In this document: piece by piece, positions 41,717-50,190 of the stretch
Numbering within the stretch: position 1 is the stretch's first letter
Layout of the letters: each line of letters starts with the position of its first letter
NCBI RefSeq assembly: GCF_000025985.1
Contig: NC_003228.3
Location: 4,588,001-4,652,000 of the forward strand
Source: Bacteroides fragilis NCTC 9343
Lineage (GTDB): Bacteria; Bacteroidota; Bacteroidia; Bacteroidales; Bacteroidaceae
Reading direction: 5' to 3'
Length of the DNA: 64,000 nucleotides
Notes under the pieces: generated by a model
Told to the model about the DNA's origin: nothing
The model's input: only the letters and a program-made list of their open reading frames with translations
Database searches by the model: none
Program-made: the position numbers and the translations under genes

Positions 41717-44017
41717 TCAATCTCCTGCTGCATATCGTCGTGCCTCAGCCATTACGATATCTACCTGTCGAAGAGCTTCATTCGCCTTTTGTATCATTTC
41801 GTCCGATACGGCTTCGCCACGACGCTGCTCCAGCCATAACAGCAGAGGAAGTGCCTCGGAAGCCCCAAGCAATGTAAACAGAGGCAATAATTTGTGAGCC
41901 ATGCCGGCTATCCCATCCACATCAGTGGCTCGGATAGCGCTTTCCATCCGGTTCCGGTTCTTCTCCGTTTCTTCAATAAAGGTTTGAATAATGGTAGAGG
42001 CAGCTTCCGGATCATCTTCGGAAAAAGCAGTCAGCGCCCGAAAGTTAAGGGAGTCCGGTGTCAATTCAGCTGACGAACCGGTCATTTCTTCACCACTGAT
42101 AATCGTCAAGAGTTCCTTTACCGTAAAAGGCTTATGCAAACATCCTGCAAAGCCGTGTTCCTGAAAGTCCTGTTCATTCATCTCACTCCGGGCGGTAACA
42201 GCAATTACCGGAATAGTACGCGCCTGAGGTATATTGGATGCACGCAATAGTTTCAGTAAATCGAAACCATTGATGGCAGGCATTTGAACGTCAGTCAGCA
42301 ACACGTCGAATGTAGCCGTACGAAGTTGCTCAATCAACTCATCCGGCTGTTGGCAGCAAACAGCCTGAATGCCTTGTTGTTCAAGCATAGCGGCAGTCAG
42401 AGCCAATTGAATCCGGTCGTCATCAATCAATAAAACACGGTTTAATTTTGGAGATGCCATTACCCCGTCCTCACCGGCTTGATCTGTCGTTGAAACCGAA
42501 GACACATTTCCTTCCCGCTTCTCTCCTGTCACAGGCCCCACAGGATAGAGCGGCAGAATGACAATAAAACGACTCCCTTCACCCAAGGTACTTTGAACAC
42601 TAATCGATCCTTCGAGCAAGGTCACAAGTTTGTGTACAATGGAAAGCCCCAGTCCAAAGCCTTCCTCACCTTGCGCTCCCGGCAACCGGGTAAATTCCTG
42701 AAATATCTTTTCACGGTCACCGGGTGCCATACCTTTACCAGTGTCCACCACCTCGATGCGGACACTGGACGAATGATAGGTAATATTCAATGCAATGCTA
42801 CCCTTAGCTGTGAATTTCACAGCATTGGAAAGCAGATTATTTACAATTTGCCGGATACGGAGCGGATCACTGATGAAGCGTCCGTCCAGTTCGGCGTCTA
42901 TACTGCAACTTAAAGTCAGATGTTTGGCATCGGTCAGTGGTTTAAAGCTAATACGTATCTCTTCAAACAGTTGTGCCGGATTAAAAGTAACCCGGTTGAC
43001 TTCTGCCTTATTCAGATCCAACCGGTGGAAGTCGAGCAAGTCACTTACCAGTTTAAGCAGATGTTGCGAGGAACTTTTCATATTGTCCAGATAGAAACGC
43101 TGTCTTTCATCCGTAGTCAACCCGGTCAATAAATCCGTATATCCGATGATAGACCCCAAAGGAGCTTTAAAATCATGAGTGATGGCAAGCATTAACTTTT
43201 CACGAGCCTCCAACAGCGCCTCCGCACGCTTATTGGCCTCCTCCAATTCCTTCCGGTAACGATTGCTCCGGGTGATATCCCGCCAGATCATAATCAGGAA
43301 GCAGGCGGACAGCAACACGGCGGCAATGGCAATCCCGCCAATCGTACGAGTTGAACGGTTCCGAAGTTCTTGCTGTTCGGATGCGTTGTCCATAGCACGT
43401 TGGGTGACTACTTGCTCATAGGTCGTAATCATGCTGTCAATACGAGTGGTTAATTCCTTATTCATCCGGCGAAGACGGGCATTGTAGTTGGGCCGTACCA
43501 CAGGCCTGGACTTCCGTTTGGTCACCGTTCGTATGCGCTGATGTAGTGAATCAATCGGATTGTAAGGTTCAAGAATGGTGTCGGTCGCAAATTCCACAGC
43601 TGTATTTACCAGCACAGCCGTATCTTCTTTCGAAGGAGCGAACACCTCGCCCAACCTCCTGAAAAAACCCTTTTTCTTTCGTTTCGTAATCACAGAGTCA
43701 CGCTTGGTGATGATACGATGTTGCACACGCTGTTGAGTGATCACTGTATCTTGTTCGGCAATGATGGAATCCAATTCAACCGGAGTAATCATACTCTCGT
43801 TCGCTTCATTAATGATCTGAAGCATCCGGATGGTATTTTCATCTTTCTCTTTCAGTAAAAGCAGCAAACTATCCGTCTGCAAACTCTGTACATCGTCCGT
43901 ATCAGACAGTTTCTCCATCTCCCTGTGTACAAACAACAGGGAGAGCAGCAGCACAACCAGCAACAAAGTATACCCCGCCGCGATCTTTACTTTTGTGAAA
44001 CGGGAAGGAATAGCCAT
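41717..44017 (-). CDS. hybrid sensor histidine kinase (HisKA-HATPase-REC-HPt)
   Basis: A 766-residue tripartite phosphorelay kinase resembling BarA. It has two membrane helices (~11-30 and ~226-246) flanking a ~195-residue periplasmic region rich in charged residues. Then come a coiled linker, HisKA with H281 in THDFKAPLG, an HATPase domain (N-box NNLLSNAVKF, G-box GFGLGLS), a receiver domain with D576 in LLTDVQMP and K629, and a C-terminal HPt domain with H708 in MAHKLLP. All phospho-acceptor residues are present. No cognate output regulator is adjacent. Confidence 0.92.
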   Translation of the reverse strand: MAIPSRFTKVKIAAGYTLLLVVLLLSLLFVHREMEKLSDTDDVQSLQTDSLLLLLKEKDENTIRMLQIINEANESMITPVELDSIIAEQDTVITQQRVQHRIITKRDSVITKRKKKGFFRRLGEVFAPSKEDTAVLVNTAVEFATDTILEPYNPIDSLHQRIRTVTKRKSRPVVRPNYNARLRRMNKELTTRIDSMITTYEQVVTQRAMDNASEQQELRNRSTRTIGGIAIAAVLLSACFLIMIWRDITRSNRYRKELEEANKRAEALLEAREKLMLAITHDFKAPLGSIIGYTDLLTGLTTDERQRFYLDNMKSSSQHLLKLVSDLLDFHRLDLNKAEVNRVTFNPAQLFEEIRISFKPLTDAKHLTLSCSIDAELDGRFISDPLRIRQIVNNLLSNAVKFTAKGSIALNITYHSSSVRIEVVDTGKGMAPGDREKIFQEFTRLPGAQGEEGFGLGLSIVHKLVTLLEGSISVQSTLGEGSRFIVILPLYPVGPVTGEKREGNVSSVSTTDQAGEDGVMASPKLNRVLLIDDDRIQLALTAAMLEQQGIQAVCCQQPDELIEQLRTATFDVLLTDVQMPAINGFDLLKLLRASNIPQARTIPVIAVTARSEMNEQDFQEHGFAGCLHKPFTVKELLTIISGEEMTGSSAELTPDSLNFRALTAFSEDDPEAASTIIQTFIEETEKNRNRMESAIRATDVDGIAGMAHKLLPLFTLLGASEALPLLLWLEQRRGEAVSDEMIQKANEALRQVDIVMAEARRYAAGD

Positions 44018-44020
44018 AAC

Positions 44021-45346
44021 TTATCTTGTTTTATATCTGAAACGTAACCATAACATAATGGCCGCACTACTCAGTCCGAAAGGAAAAGCCATCCAGACCC
44101 CGAGTAATCCCCAGCCCATAACAAATCCAAAGAAATATCCGGCCGGGAGAGAAATGATAAAATAGGCGATAAAAGCAATCAGCATCATAGGCTTTACATC
44201 CGAAATACCACGCAGGGCATTAGCGAAATTGATTTGCATCCCATCGCCGAACTGATAAGCCAGAAAAGGCACCATCAGAACAACTACCATCGCAGAGACT
44301 TCGGTATTGTCGGTAAACCATCCTCCTACCTGATAGCGGAACAAGAAGACAATAGACAGCAGAACAACTCCCATAGCTAATATGATATGTGCCCCGGCAT
44401 ACGCAGTACGACGTACATTAACAATATCGTTTTGACCCTTGAAATTGCTGACACGCACAGCTACTGCCGCCCCCATCCCATAAAACATCATAAACGTGAA
44501 CTGTGAGATAGTAAGCATTACCTGATGTGAGGCAAGGGCGATAGTCCCCAACCATCCTACCATCACTGTGCTCAAGCTAAATGAAGCGGTTTCCATCCCC
44601 ATTTGAAAAGCTACAGGCCATCCTAAGGCATTCAGCTGACGGAACAATGTACGCGACCATCCCAAGCGAATAAATCCCAGTTTATAACGTAAGAAACGGC
44701 GGCTGCTAAAAAACACGAATGCAAATACCAGCACCATGACAATACGTGAGAACAACGTGCTGATTCCGGCACCCAATAATCCAAGTTCGGGAAATCCAAG
44801 TTTACCGTTAATCAAGATATAGTTCCCCACGATATTCAGTACATTTCCACCCAAAAGTATCCACATAGCTGTCTTAGTATCGGTTATTCCATCGGTAAAC
44901 TGTTTGAATCCGTTAAATAGCAACACAAAGACCAGCGAGGCAAGTAGTATCAGATAATAGGGCTTGATCAAGGGTAATAACTCTTCCGGTTGCCCCAATC
45001 TTTCAACATTCAGATAGAGAATGCCCATAATTACGGTTAATAAAATACCGACCAAAAGATTGGCAAGCAAACTGCAACGTAATGCCTGCCCGGCAGACGC
45101 AAATCTACGAGTCCCATAAAAGCCCCCTACAATAGGAGTCAATCCATATGAAAATCCGGTACTGAAAATAATGGCAAGCGTAAACATGTTATTGACAAAG
45201 GAGGCTGCTCCCAGTTCGTTGGTGCTGTGATGACCAATCATTAAGGTATCGGCAAAGCCAAGCACAATAACCCCCACTTGCCCGATAACAATGGGAAGGC
45301 CAAGAAGAAACAATGCTTTATAATGATTCTTATATATAAGTCTCAT
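44021..45346 (-). CDS. MATE-family efflux transporter
   Basis: A 441-residue integral membrane protein with 12 hydrophobic segments in two similar halves (MATE fold). Typical segments are GLPIVIGQVGVIVLGFADTLMIGH near the N-terminus and AFQMGMETASFSLSTVMVGWLG in the second half. It probably exports drugs or metabolites using ion gradients; the substrate cannot be told. It follows the M16 peptidase with a 17-bp overlap and precedes the hybrid kinase by 3 bp, so the three may share a transcript. Confidence 0.93.
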   Translation of the reverse strand: MRLIYKNHYKALFLLGLPIVIGQVGVIVLGFADTLMIGHHSTNELGAASFVNNMFTLAIIFSTGFSYGLTPIVGGFYGTRRFASAGQALRCSLLANLLVGILLTVIMGILYLNVERLGQPEELLPLIKPYYLILLASLVFVLLFNGFKQFTDGITDTKTAMWILLGGNVLNIVGNYILINGKLGFPELGLLGAGISTLFSRIVMVLVFAFVFFSSRRFLRYKLGFIRLGWSRTLFRQLNALGWPVAFQMGMETASFSLSTVMVGWLGTIALASHQVMLTISQFTFMMFYGMGAAVAVRVSNFKGQNDIVNVRRTAYAGAHIILAMGVVLLSIVFLFRYQVGGWFTDNTEVSAMVVVLMVPFLAYQFGDGMQINFANALRGISDVKPMMLIAFIAYFIISLPAGYFFGFVMGWGLLGVWMAFPFGLSSAAIMLWLRFRYKTR

Positions 45347-46592
45347 CCTTCTCTCCTCTACTACTCTTATAATAAAGTACTACTCCATTTTCTTCTCGGA
45401 ATGCAGTTTGTGCCACCGCGTTCAAACGGTCGGCAGTCACGGCACGATAGCGTTCAACCTCCTTTTCCATATCTTCAGCCCGCCCGTTCAATTCGAACCA
45501 GGCAAGATTGGTGGCAACATTCAGATAATTGATATTTCCGAATATCTGGGTAGATTCAAACTTATTCTTTACCTTCTCGAGTTCCTGTTCTTGGATCAAA
45601 GCAGATTGCAGTTCATTCAACTCTTCACGCACCGCAGCCTCAGCTTCTTCCAACGACACACCGGCTGCCGGTTTCCCACTGATATGGAACAAGCCGGCAT
45701 CAAGTGTTCCCGATATATAAGCATCGATACTCGAGAACAATTGCTTTTCTTGCACAAGATGCTGGTTCAAACGGCTGGAACGTCCGTTACTTAAGATATC
45801 CGACAAGATATCAAAAGCATAATAATCGCTATCCGCGCGGTCACACATATGGTACGCCATAAAAAGCGAATCAAGCGGTACATTTCTCTCCACTACCAAA
45901 CGGCGTTCTTCCGTTTGTACCGGCTCCGGAGGCAATTGCCTCAAAGGAACTTCCCGGCGGGGGATAGGACCGAACCACTTTTCTGTGAGATGTAAAGCCT
46001 CTTCAAACGAAATATTGCCGGTAACAGCCAGAACAGCATTATTAGGTGCATAAAAACGAAAAAAGAAATCTTTGACCTCTTCCAATGTAGCATTGGCTAT
46101 GTGAGACAGCTCCTTACCGATGGTAGGCCATTGATAAGGATGAACCCGATAAGCCAGCGGACGCAACAAATGCCCAACATCACCATAGGGCTGATTAAGG
46201 CAACGCTGCTTAAACTCTTCCATTACCACTCCCCGCTGAACCTCCAGACTGCGTTCACTGAAATCGAGGCTCAACATTCTATCAGATTCAAGCCAAAATC
46301 CGGTTTCCACATTCTGTCTGGGTACAGTGAGGTAATAATTGGTAATGTCATTATTGGTCCAGGCATTATTTTCCCCTCCTGCCAATTGTAACGGAGCATC
46401 ATAATCGGGTATATTCACAGAACCGCCAAACATCAGGTGCTCAAAAAGATGGGCAAACCCGGTATGCTCCGGGTTTTCATCTCTGGCTCCCACATTATAG
46501 AGAATATTGAGCGCAACCATCTGCGTACTGGTGTCCTGCGCATGAACCAATCTCAAACCATTATCCAGAATATGCCTGTTGATTTGCAGCAT
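45330..46592 (-). CDS. M16-family zinc peptidase (processing peptidase-like)
   Basis: A 420-residue single M16 subunit. The inverted zinc motif is intact: H48-L-F-E51-H52 in FAHLFEHLMFGG, and the downstream glutamate lies in VVMEEFKQR. No signal peptide is seen, suggesting a cytoplasmic enzyme. It probably cleaves short peptides, as for the PqqL/YmxG group, and may act as a homodimer because no inactive M16 partner is adjacent. It is 2 bp downstream of the peptidyl-prolyl isomerase gene, so they are co-transcribed. Confidence 0.92.
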   Translation of the reverse strand: MLQINRHILDNGLRLVHAQDTSTQMVALNILYNVGARDENPEHTGFAHLFEHLMFGGSVNIPDYDAPLQLAGGENNAWTNNDITNYYLTVPRQNVETGFWLESDRMLSLDFSERSLEVQRGVVMEEFKQRCLNQPYGDVGHLLRPLAYRVHPYQWPTIGKELSHIANATLEEVKDFFFRFYAPNNAVLAVTGNISFEEALHLTEKWFGPIPRREVPLRQLPPEPVQTEERRLVVERNVPLDSLFMAYHMCDRADSDYYAFDILSDILSNGRSSRLNQHLVQEKQLFSSIDAYISGTLDAGLFHISGKPAAGVSLEEAEAAVREELNELQSALIQEQELEKVKNKFESTQIFGNINYLNVATNLAWFELNGRAEDMEKEVERYRAVTADRLNAVAQTAFREENGVVLYYKSSRGEKDETYI

Positions 46593-46594
46593 AT

Positions 46595-47434
46595 TTATTC
46601 AATAACAGAAACATTAATAATCTTCACATCCTCTTCCGGGCGATCGCTGCGGTCTGTTTTTACCTGCTGGATTTTGTCAACAATGTCCATGCCCTCGACA
46701 ACTTCGCCAAAAACAGTATATTCACCATCCAGATGCGGAGTACCTCCGACGGTTGTATAAGCTTTTATTTGCTCAGGAGTAAAGTGGAAATCGGGTTGTT
46801 TGGCAGCTTCCGCTTCAGCCTGTATAAACAGAGTATCTTGTAAAGCATAAAGTCCGTCCTGATCATTGGCCTTACGCATTTTATAGATTTCTTTCATGTG
46901 TTTTTGCGCCAAAGCATTAAAAGCCTCAGTTACCTTATTCTGATTCTTCTGTTGTTCCATATTCAGAAGTGTCGAATCATTGAACACTTTTCCGGTAACA
47001 ATATAGAATTGACAACCGGATGACTCTTTCTTGGGATTCACTTCATCTCCCTGTCGGGCAGCAGACAAAGCGCCTTTCTTATGAAAATACTTCGGATATA
47101 CAAATTCAGCCGGAACCGTATAACCTACATCACCGGAACCCAACATCTTACCTTTCGGAGCATTTTTCGATTCCGGATCACCCGCTTGCACCATAAAGTC
47201 TTTTATGACACGATGAAACAACGTTCCATTATATGTTCCGTCTTTAGCCAGTTTAATGAAATTATCTCTATGTTTCGGAGTCTCATTATACAACTTTACT
47301 TTGATATCCCCCATAGAGGTCTCAATCTTCAATACAGTTTCTTTTTCCATGTTTCCATCTTTCTTTTGTCCCGACTTACAAGCTACTGCGCTGCAAGCCA
47401 GTATAATTAATAATATCCAAAAATTCTGTTTCAT
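46595..47434 (-). CDS. cyclophilin-type peptidyl-prolyl isomerase lipoprotein
   Basis: A 279-residue envelope isomerase. The signal ends in a plausible lipobox (SAVAC, C19). The cyclophilin core begins ETSMGDIKVKLYNETPKHRDNF, with the catalytic FHRVIKDFMVQAGD motif and the C-terminal FGEVVEGMDIVDKI. An insertion of ~60 residues (roughly 160-215, rich in Gln, Lys and Glu) interrupts the core compared with small bacterial cyclophilins, a pattern frequent in Bacteroides. It probably helps fold exported proteins. Confidence 0.93.
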   Translation of the reverse strand: MKQNFWILLIILACSAVACKSGQKKDGNMEKETVLKIETSMGDIKVKLYNETPKHRDNFIKLAKDGTYNGTLFHRVIKDFMVQAGDPESKNAPKGKMLGSGDVGYTVPAEFVYPKYFHKKGALSAARQGDEVNPKKESSGCQFYIVTGKVFNDSTLLNMEQQKNQNKVTEAFNALAQKHMKEIYKMRKANDQDGLYALQDTLFIQAEAEAAKQPDFHFTPEQIKAYTTVGGTPHLDGEYTVFGEVVEGMDIVDKIQQVKTDRSDRPEEDVKIINVSVIE

Positions 47435-47488
47435 AACGCTTTTATTTAATTTAAGTCTGCAAATATACGACTTTACCTCAAAACCTCT

Positions 47489-47496
47489 TACCTTTG
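47489..47496 (+). promoter_or_regulatory. -7 element for the sigma-54 activator gene
   Basis: TACCTTTG, a full TAnnTTTG match, lies 32 bp before the start codon. No TTTG is at the expected -33 position, so this is a partial promoter match. Confidence 0.5.
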
Positions 47497-47527
47497 TAGC
47501 TCACAAAAAGAGGCAAAAGCTAACATC

Positions 47528-48871
47528 ATGAGATCCATACTGATAGTTGAAGATGATATTACGTTCGGGATGATGCTAAAAACCTGGTTAGGCAAAAAAG
47601 GGTTTAATGTATCATCAGTGAGTAACATTGCACGTGCGCAAAAGCACATCGATGCACAACCGGTAGACCTGATTCTTTCCGACTTGCGACTTCCCGACCA
47701 CGATGGTATTCACCTGTTGAAATGGATGGGTGAGAAAGAGCTCCATATCCCATTGATTATCATGACAGGATATGCAGATATCCAATCAGCCGTACAAGCA
47801 ATGAAACTGGGTGCACAAGACTATATTGCCAAACCCGTTAATCCCGAAGAGCTGCTTAAGAAAATGAGCGAAGCACTTCAAAAGAAAGAAGCTCCTCTTC
47901 CCAAAACTCCCCTCACGGAGAAAAGCCCTAAAACCAAACAAGAATCTCATTCCTATCTGGAAGGAGAAAGTGATGCTGCCAAACAACTCTATAACTATGT
48001 CAGCCTGGTAGCTCCCACCAACATGTCAGTCCTGATCAACGGTGCCAGTGGAACGGGAAAAGAGTATGTAGCCCATCGTATTCACCAATTAAGCAAACGT
48101 AGCGACAAACCGTTTATTGCCATCGACTGTGGCTCCATCCCCAAAGAGTTGGCCGCTTCTGAGTTCTTCGGTCACATCAAAGGCTCCTTCACCGGTGCTC
48201 TCTCTGATAAAACCGGTGCTTTTGTAGCAGCGAACGGGGGTACCATCTTTCTTGATGAAATCGGTAACCTGAGTTACGAAATACAAATTCAACTTCTTCG
48301 TGCACTACAGGAACGTAAAATACGCCCTGTTGGTTCAAACTCAGAAATTACTGTCGATATCCGTCTGGTGTCTGCAACCAACGAGAACCTGGAACAAGCC
48401 ATCGAAAAAGGTACATTCCGCGAAGACCTCTACCACCGAATCAATGAATTTACTTTGCGCATGCCTACTCTGAAAGAACGTGGCGGAGACATCCTTCTTT
48501 TTGCCAACTTCTTCCTCGACCAGGCTAATAAAGAGCTTGACAAGCAACTGATCGGCTTCGATGCCAATGCTTCAAAGGCATTACTCGAATATCACTGGCC
48601 CGGCAACCTAAGGCAGATGAAGAATATCATCAAACGCGCCACATTGCTTGCTCAAGGCAGTTTCATAGGCCTTGCAGAACTGGGTAGTGAAATTCTGGAA
48701 ACACAACTATCAACTCCCAAAATGACATTACGGGATGAAGATGCCGAAAAGGAACATATACTGGAAGCACTCCGACAAACAGGAAACAACAAAAGCCGTG
48801 CTGCACAATTACTCGATATTGACCGCAAAACATTATACAATAAACTGAAACTATACGGAATCGACCTCTAA
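47528..48871 (+). CDS. NtrC-type sigma-54-dependent response regulator
   Basis: A 447-residue activator with three domains. The receiver has D9/D10, phosphoacceptor D52 and K102. The AAA+ sigma-54 activation domain (~145-370) has Walker A GASGTGKE, Walker B FLDEIG around 241-246, and the sigma-54 contact loop GSFTGA at 219-224 (the usual GAFTGA with one A-to-S change). A Fis-type helix-turn-helix at the C-terminus reads TGNNKSRAAQLLDIDRKTLY. It should bind enhancers and open promoters for RpoN. No histidine kinase is adjacent. It is followed by its own putative enhancer array and target gene. Confidence 0.95.
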   Translation: MRSILIVEDDITFGMMLKTWLGKKGFNVSSVSNIARAQKHIDAQPVDLILSDLRLPDHDGIHLLKWMGEKELHIPLIIMTGYADIQSAVQAMKLGAQDYIAKPVNPEELLKKMSEALQKKEAPLPKTPLTEKSPKTKQESHSYLEGESDAAKQLYNYVSLVAPTNMSVLINGASGTGKEYVAHRIHQLSKRSDKPFIAIDCGSIPKELAASEFFGHIKGSFTGALSDKTGAFVAANGGTIFLDEIGNLSYEIQIQLLRALQERKIRPVGSNSEITVDIRLVSATNENLEQAIEKGTFREDLYHRINEFTLRMPTLKERGGDILLFANFFLDQANKELDKQLIGFDANASKALLEYHWPGNLRQMKNIIKRATLLAQGSFIGLAELGSEILETQLSTPKMTLRDEDAEKEHILEALRQTGNNKSRAAQLLDIDRKTLYNKLKLYGIDL

Positions 48872-48881
48872 AGAACACCAA

Positions 48882-48931
48882 GGTGTGGAATATTTCCACA
48901 CCCTTTTCCACATTTTCCACAACATTCCACA
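48882..48931. promoter_or_regulatory. putative enhancer array: palindrome plus three half-sites
   Basis: A perfect 21-bp palindrome (arms GGTGTGGAA and TTCCACACC at 48882-48890 and 48894-48902, TAT between) is followed by three further TTCCACA copies at 48906, 48915 and 48925, that is 9-12 bp apart. The palindrome could also act as a terminator for the activator gene, since CTTTT follows, but it is centred about 110 bp upstream of a -24/-12 element, the usual place for sigma-54 enhancers. The role is inferred. Confidence 0.55.
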
Positions 48932-48998
48932 CTGCATCCCATTTCCATTCATTTTTTACTCACCTACAAATCAACAGATTAGTTCACACGTATTCTTT

Positions 48999-49015
48999 TT
49001 GGCACAAGATTTGGG
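48999..49015 (+). promoter_or_regulatory. putative sigma-54 (-24/-12) promoter
   Basis: TTGGCAC (48999-49005) and TTGGG (49011-49015) give the GG-N10-GG pattern, with the GC of the -12 element replaced by GG. It fits the consensus TGGCAC-N5-TTGC at all but one key base and lies between the activator gene and the small secreted protein gene. Confidence 0.6.
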
Positions 49016-49059
49016 AAATACTCAATACAAGTGTTTAACCAAATGAAAGATAAAACTAA

Positions 49060-49105
49060 AGAGTTAGTTTTATAGTAGTAGCAATGTTTATGTTTGTTTG
49101 TGATG
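49060..49105 (+). pseudogene. decayed duplicate of the small protein's signal-peptide region
   Basis: This stretch repeats the start of the gene at 49171 (GTTAGTTTTA then AATGTTTATGTTTG), 114-116 bp upstream. The copy has lost its start codon (ATG aligned to ACT) and carries a 2-base insertion that shifts the frame. It lies in the 5' leader of the real gene. Confidence 0.65.
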
Positions 49106-49170
49106 GTTTTAACCTAGACCTTAACATGAAATTAAAAACAGACAATCAGAACTTTAACAAGAAAATAATT

Positions 49171-49368
49171 ATGAAAAAGTTAGTTTTAGTAGTAGCTATG
49201 TTTATGTTTGCTTGTGGATCGTTCTTTACAATGGCACAGGATCCGGTGAAAAAAGACCCAAAGAAAGAGGTCAAAGACACTGCAAAAACTGAGCCTAAGA
49301 AAGAAGTAGCCGACACAACCGCTATAACGGTCGCAGCATCAGGAGCATTTGCACAGTTTGCCGAATAA
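49171..49368 (+). CDS. small secreted Lys/Glu-rich protein, function unknown
   Basis: A 65-residue protein I do not recognise. Residues 1-22 form a clear signal peptide (MKKLVLVVAMFMFACGSFFTMA), with likely cleavage before QD. The mature part is a charged low-complexity segment with an imperfect 12-residue duplication (DPKKEVKDTAK and TEPKKEVADTTA) and a short hydrophobic end TVAASGAFAQFAE. A longer frame starts at 49084, but its first codons are the decayed leader copy; the ATG at 49171 starts a standard signal peptide. The gene is followed by a strong terminator and preceded by a sigma-54-like promoter. Confidence 0.72.
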   Translation: MKKLVLVVAMFMFACGSFFTMAQDPVKKDPKKEVKDTAKTEPKKEVADTTAITVAASGAFAQFAE

Positions 49369-49386
49369 TAGTAAGCACACTACAAC

Positions 49387-49430
49387 AAAAAAGCCATTCC
49401 TACTTCGTCTATTCAGGGAATGGCTTTTTT
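49387..49430 (+). terminator. terminator of the small secreted protein gene
   Basis: Perfect 14-bp arms AAAAAAGCCATTCC (49387-49400) and GGAATGGCTTTTTT (49417-49430). It has T runs in both directions and could also serve transcription coming from the other strand. Confidence 0.93.
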
Positions 49431-49516
49431 GCGTTTATATAGGAAAGTAGATAACCAAAGTTGTGCTCCGGTTGAAATTATTTGAGGATCCATCTAAATG
49501 AAACCATCACTCTTTT

Positions 49517-50182
49517 TCATTGAAATCCATGCCATAAGTTACTATCCGGTACAGGAGCATCGAGTTCAATCAATTCTTTAGACACCGGATGAACAAAACG
49601 CACATGCCGGGCATGCAAACAAATACTTCCATCCGGATTGGAACGTGCAGAACCATATTTCAAATCACCTTTGATGGGACATCCCATCTTTGCCAACTGG
49701 CAACGAATCTGATGATGACGTCCGGTCTTCAGATCAACTTCGAGTAGAAAGTAATGATCCGAATGTCCGATAAGTTTATAGTTCAGAATCGCCTTTTTAC
49801 TGTTGGGAACCTCCTTATCATAAGCGTAGCTTTTATTCTGCTTCTCGTTACGCACCAGATAGTGAACCAATTCTCCTTCGGGTTGCTTCGGACAATTCTT
49901 CACGATGGCCCAATAGGTCTTTTTCACTTCACTGTTCTTAAACATCTCATTCAAGCGGGAAAGAGCCTTACTGGTCTTCGCAAAAATAACAAGACCGCTC
50001 ACGGGGCGGTCCAGCCGATGGGTTACACCGATAAAGACATTTCCGGGTTTCTGATATTTATCTTTCAGATATTGCTTGACAGTTTCTGAAAGAGGAGTAT
50101 CACCCGTTTTGTCTCCCTGAACGATTTCGGAAGCGGTCTTGTTAACTACTATAATATGATTGTCTTCGTATATGACGGTCAT
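49517..50182 (-). CDS. RluA-family pseudouridine synthase
   Basis: A 221-residue RNA-modifying enzyme of the RsuA/RluA superfamily. The catalytic aspartate is D58 in THRLDRPVSGLVIFAKT, and the second conserved stretch is LKTGRHHQIRCQLAKMGCPI. There is no N-terminal S4 domain, unlike RluC and RluD, so it is a short, stand-alone type, closest in layout to RluA. It converts uridine to pseudouridine in rRNA or tRNA; the target site is unknown. It is 8 bp downstream of fabG. Confidence 0.9.
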   Translation of the reverse strand: MTVIYEDNHIIVVNKTASEIVQGDKTGDTPLSETVKQYLKDKYQKPGNVFIGVTHRLDRPVSGLVIFAKTSKALSRLNEMFKNSEVKKTYWAIVKNCPKQPEGELVHYLVRNEKQNKSYAYDKEVPNSKKAILNYKLIGHSDHYFLLEVDLKTGRHHQIRCQLAKMGCPIKGDLKYGSARSNPDGSICLHARHVRFVHPVSKELIELDAPVPDSNLWHGFQ

Positions 50183-50190
50183 ACCGAATA

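Noticed and set aside
48904..48921. Replication origin suggested by two adjacent DnaA-box-like sequences
   Set aside because: No dnaA, dnaN or gidA gene nearby, no A+T-rich unwinding stretch, and the sites fit an enhancer array better.
49084..49368. Longer 94-residue version of the small secreted protein
   Set aside because: It would place the signal peptide in the middle; its first codons are the decayed leader copy.
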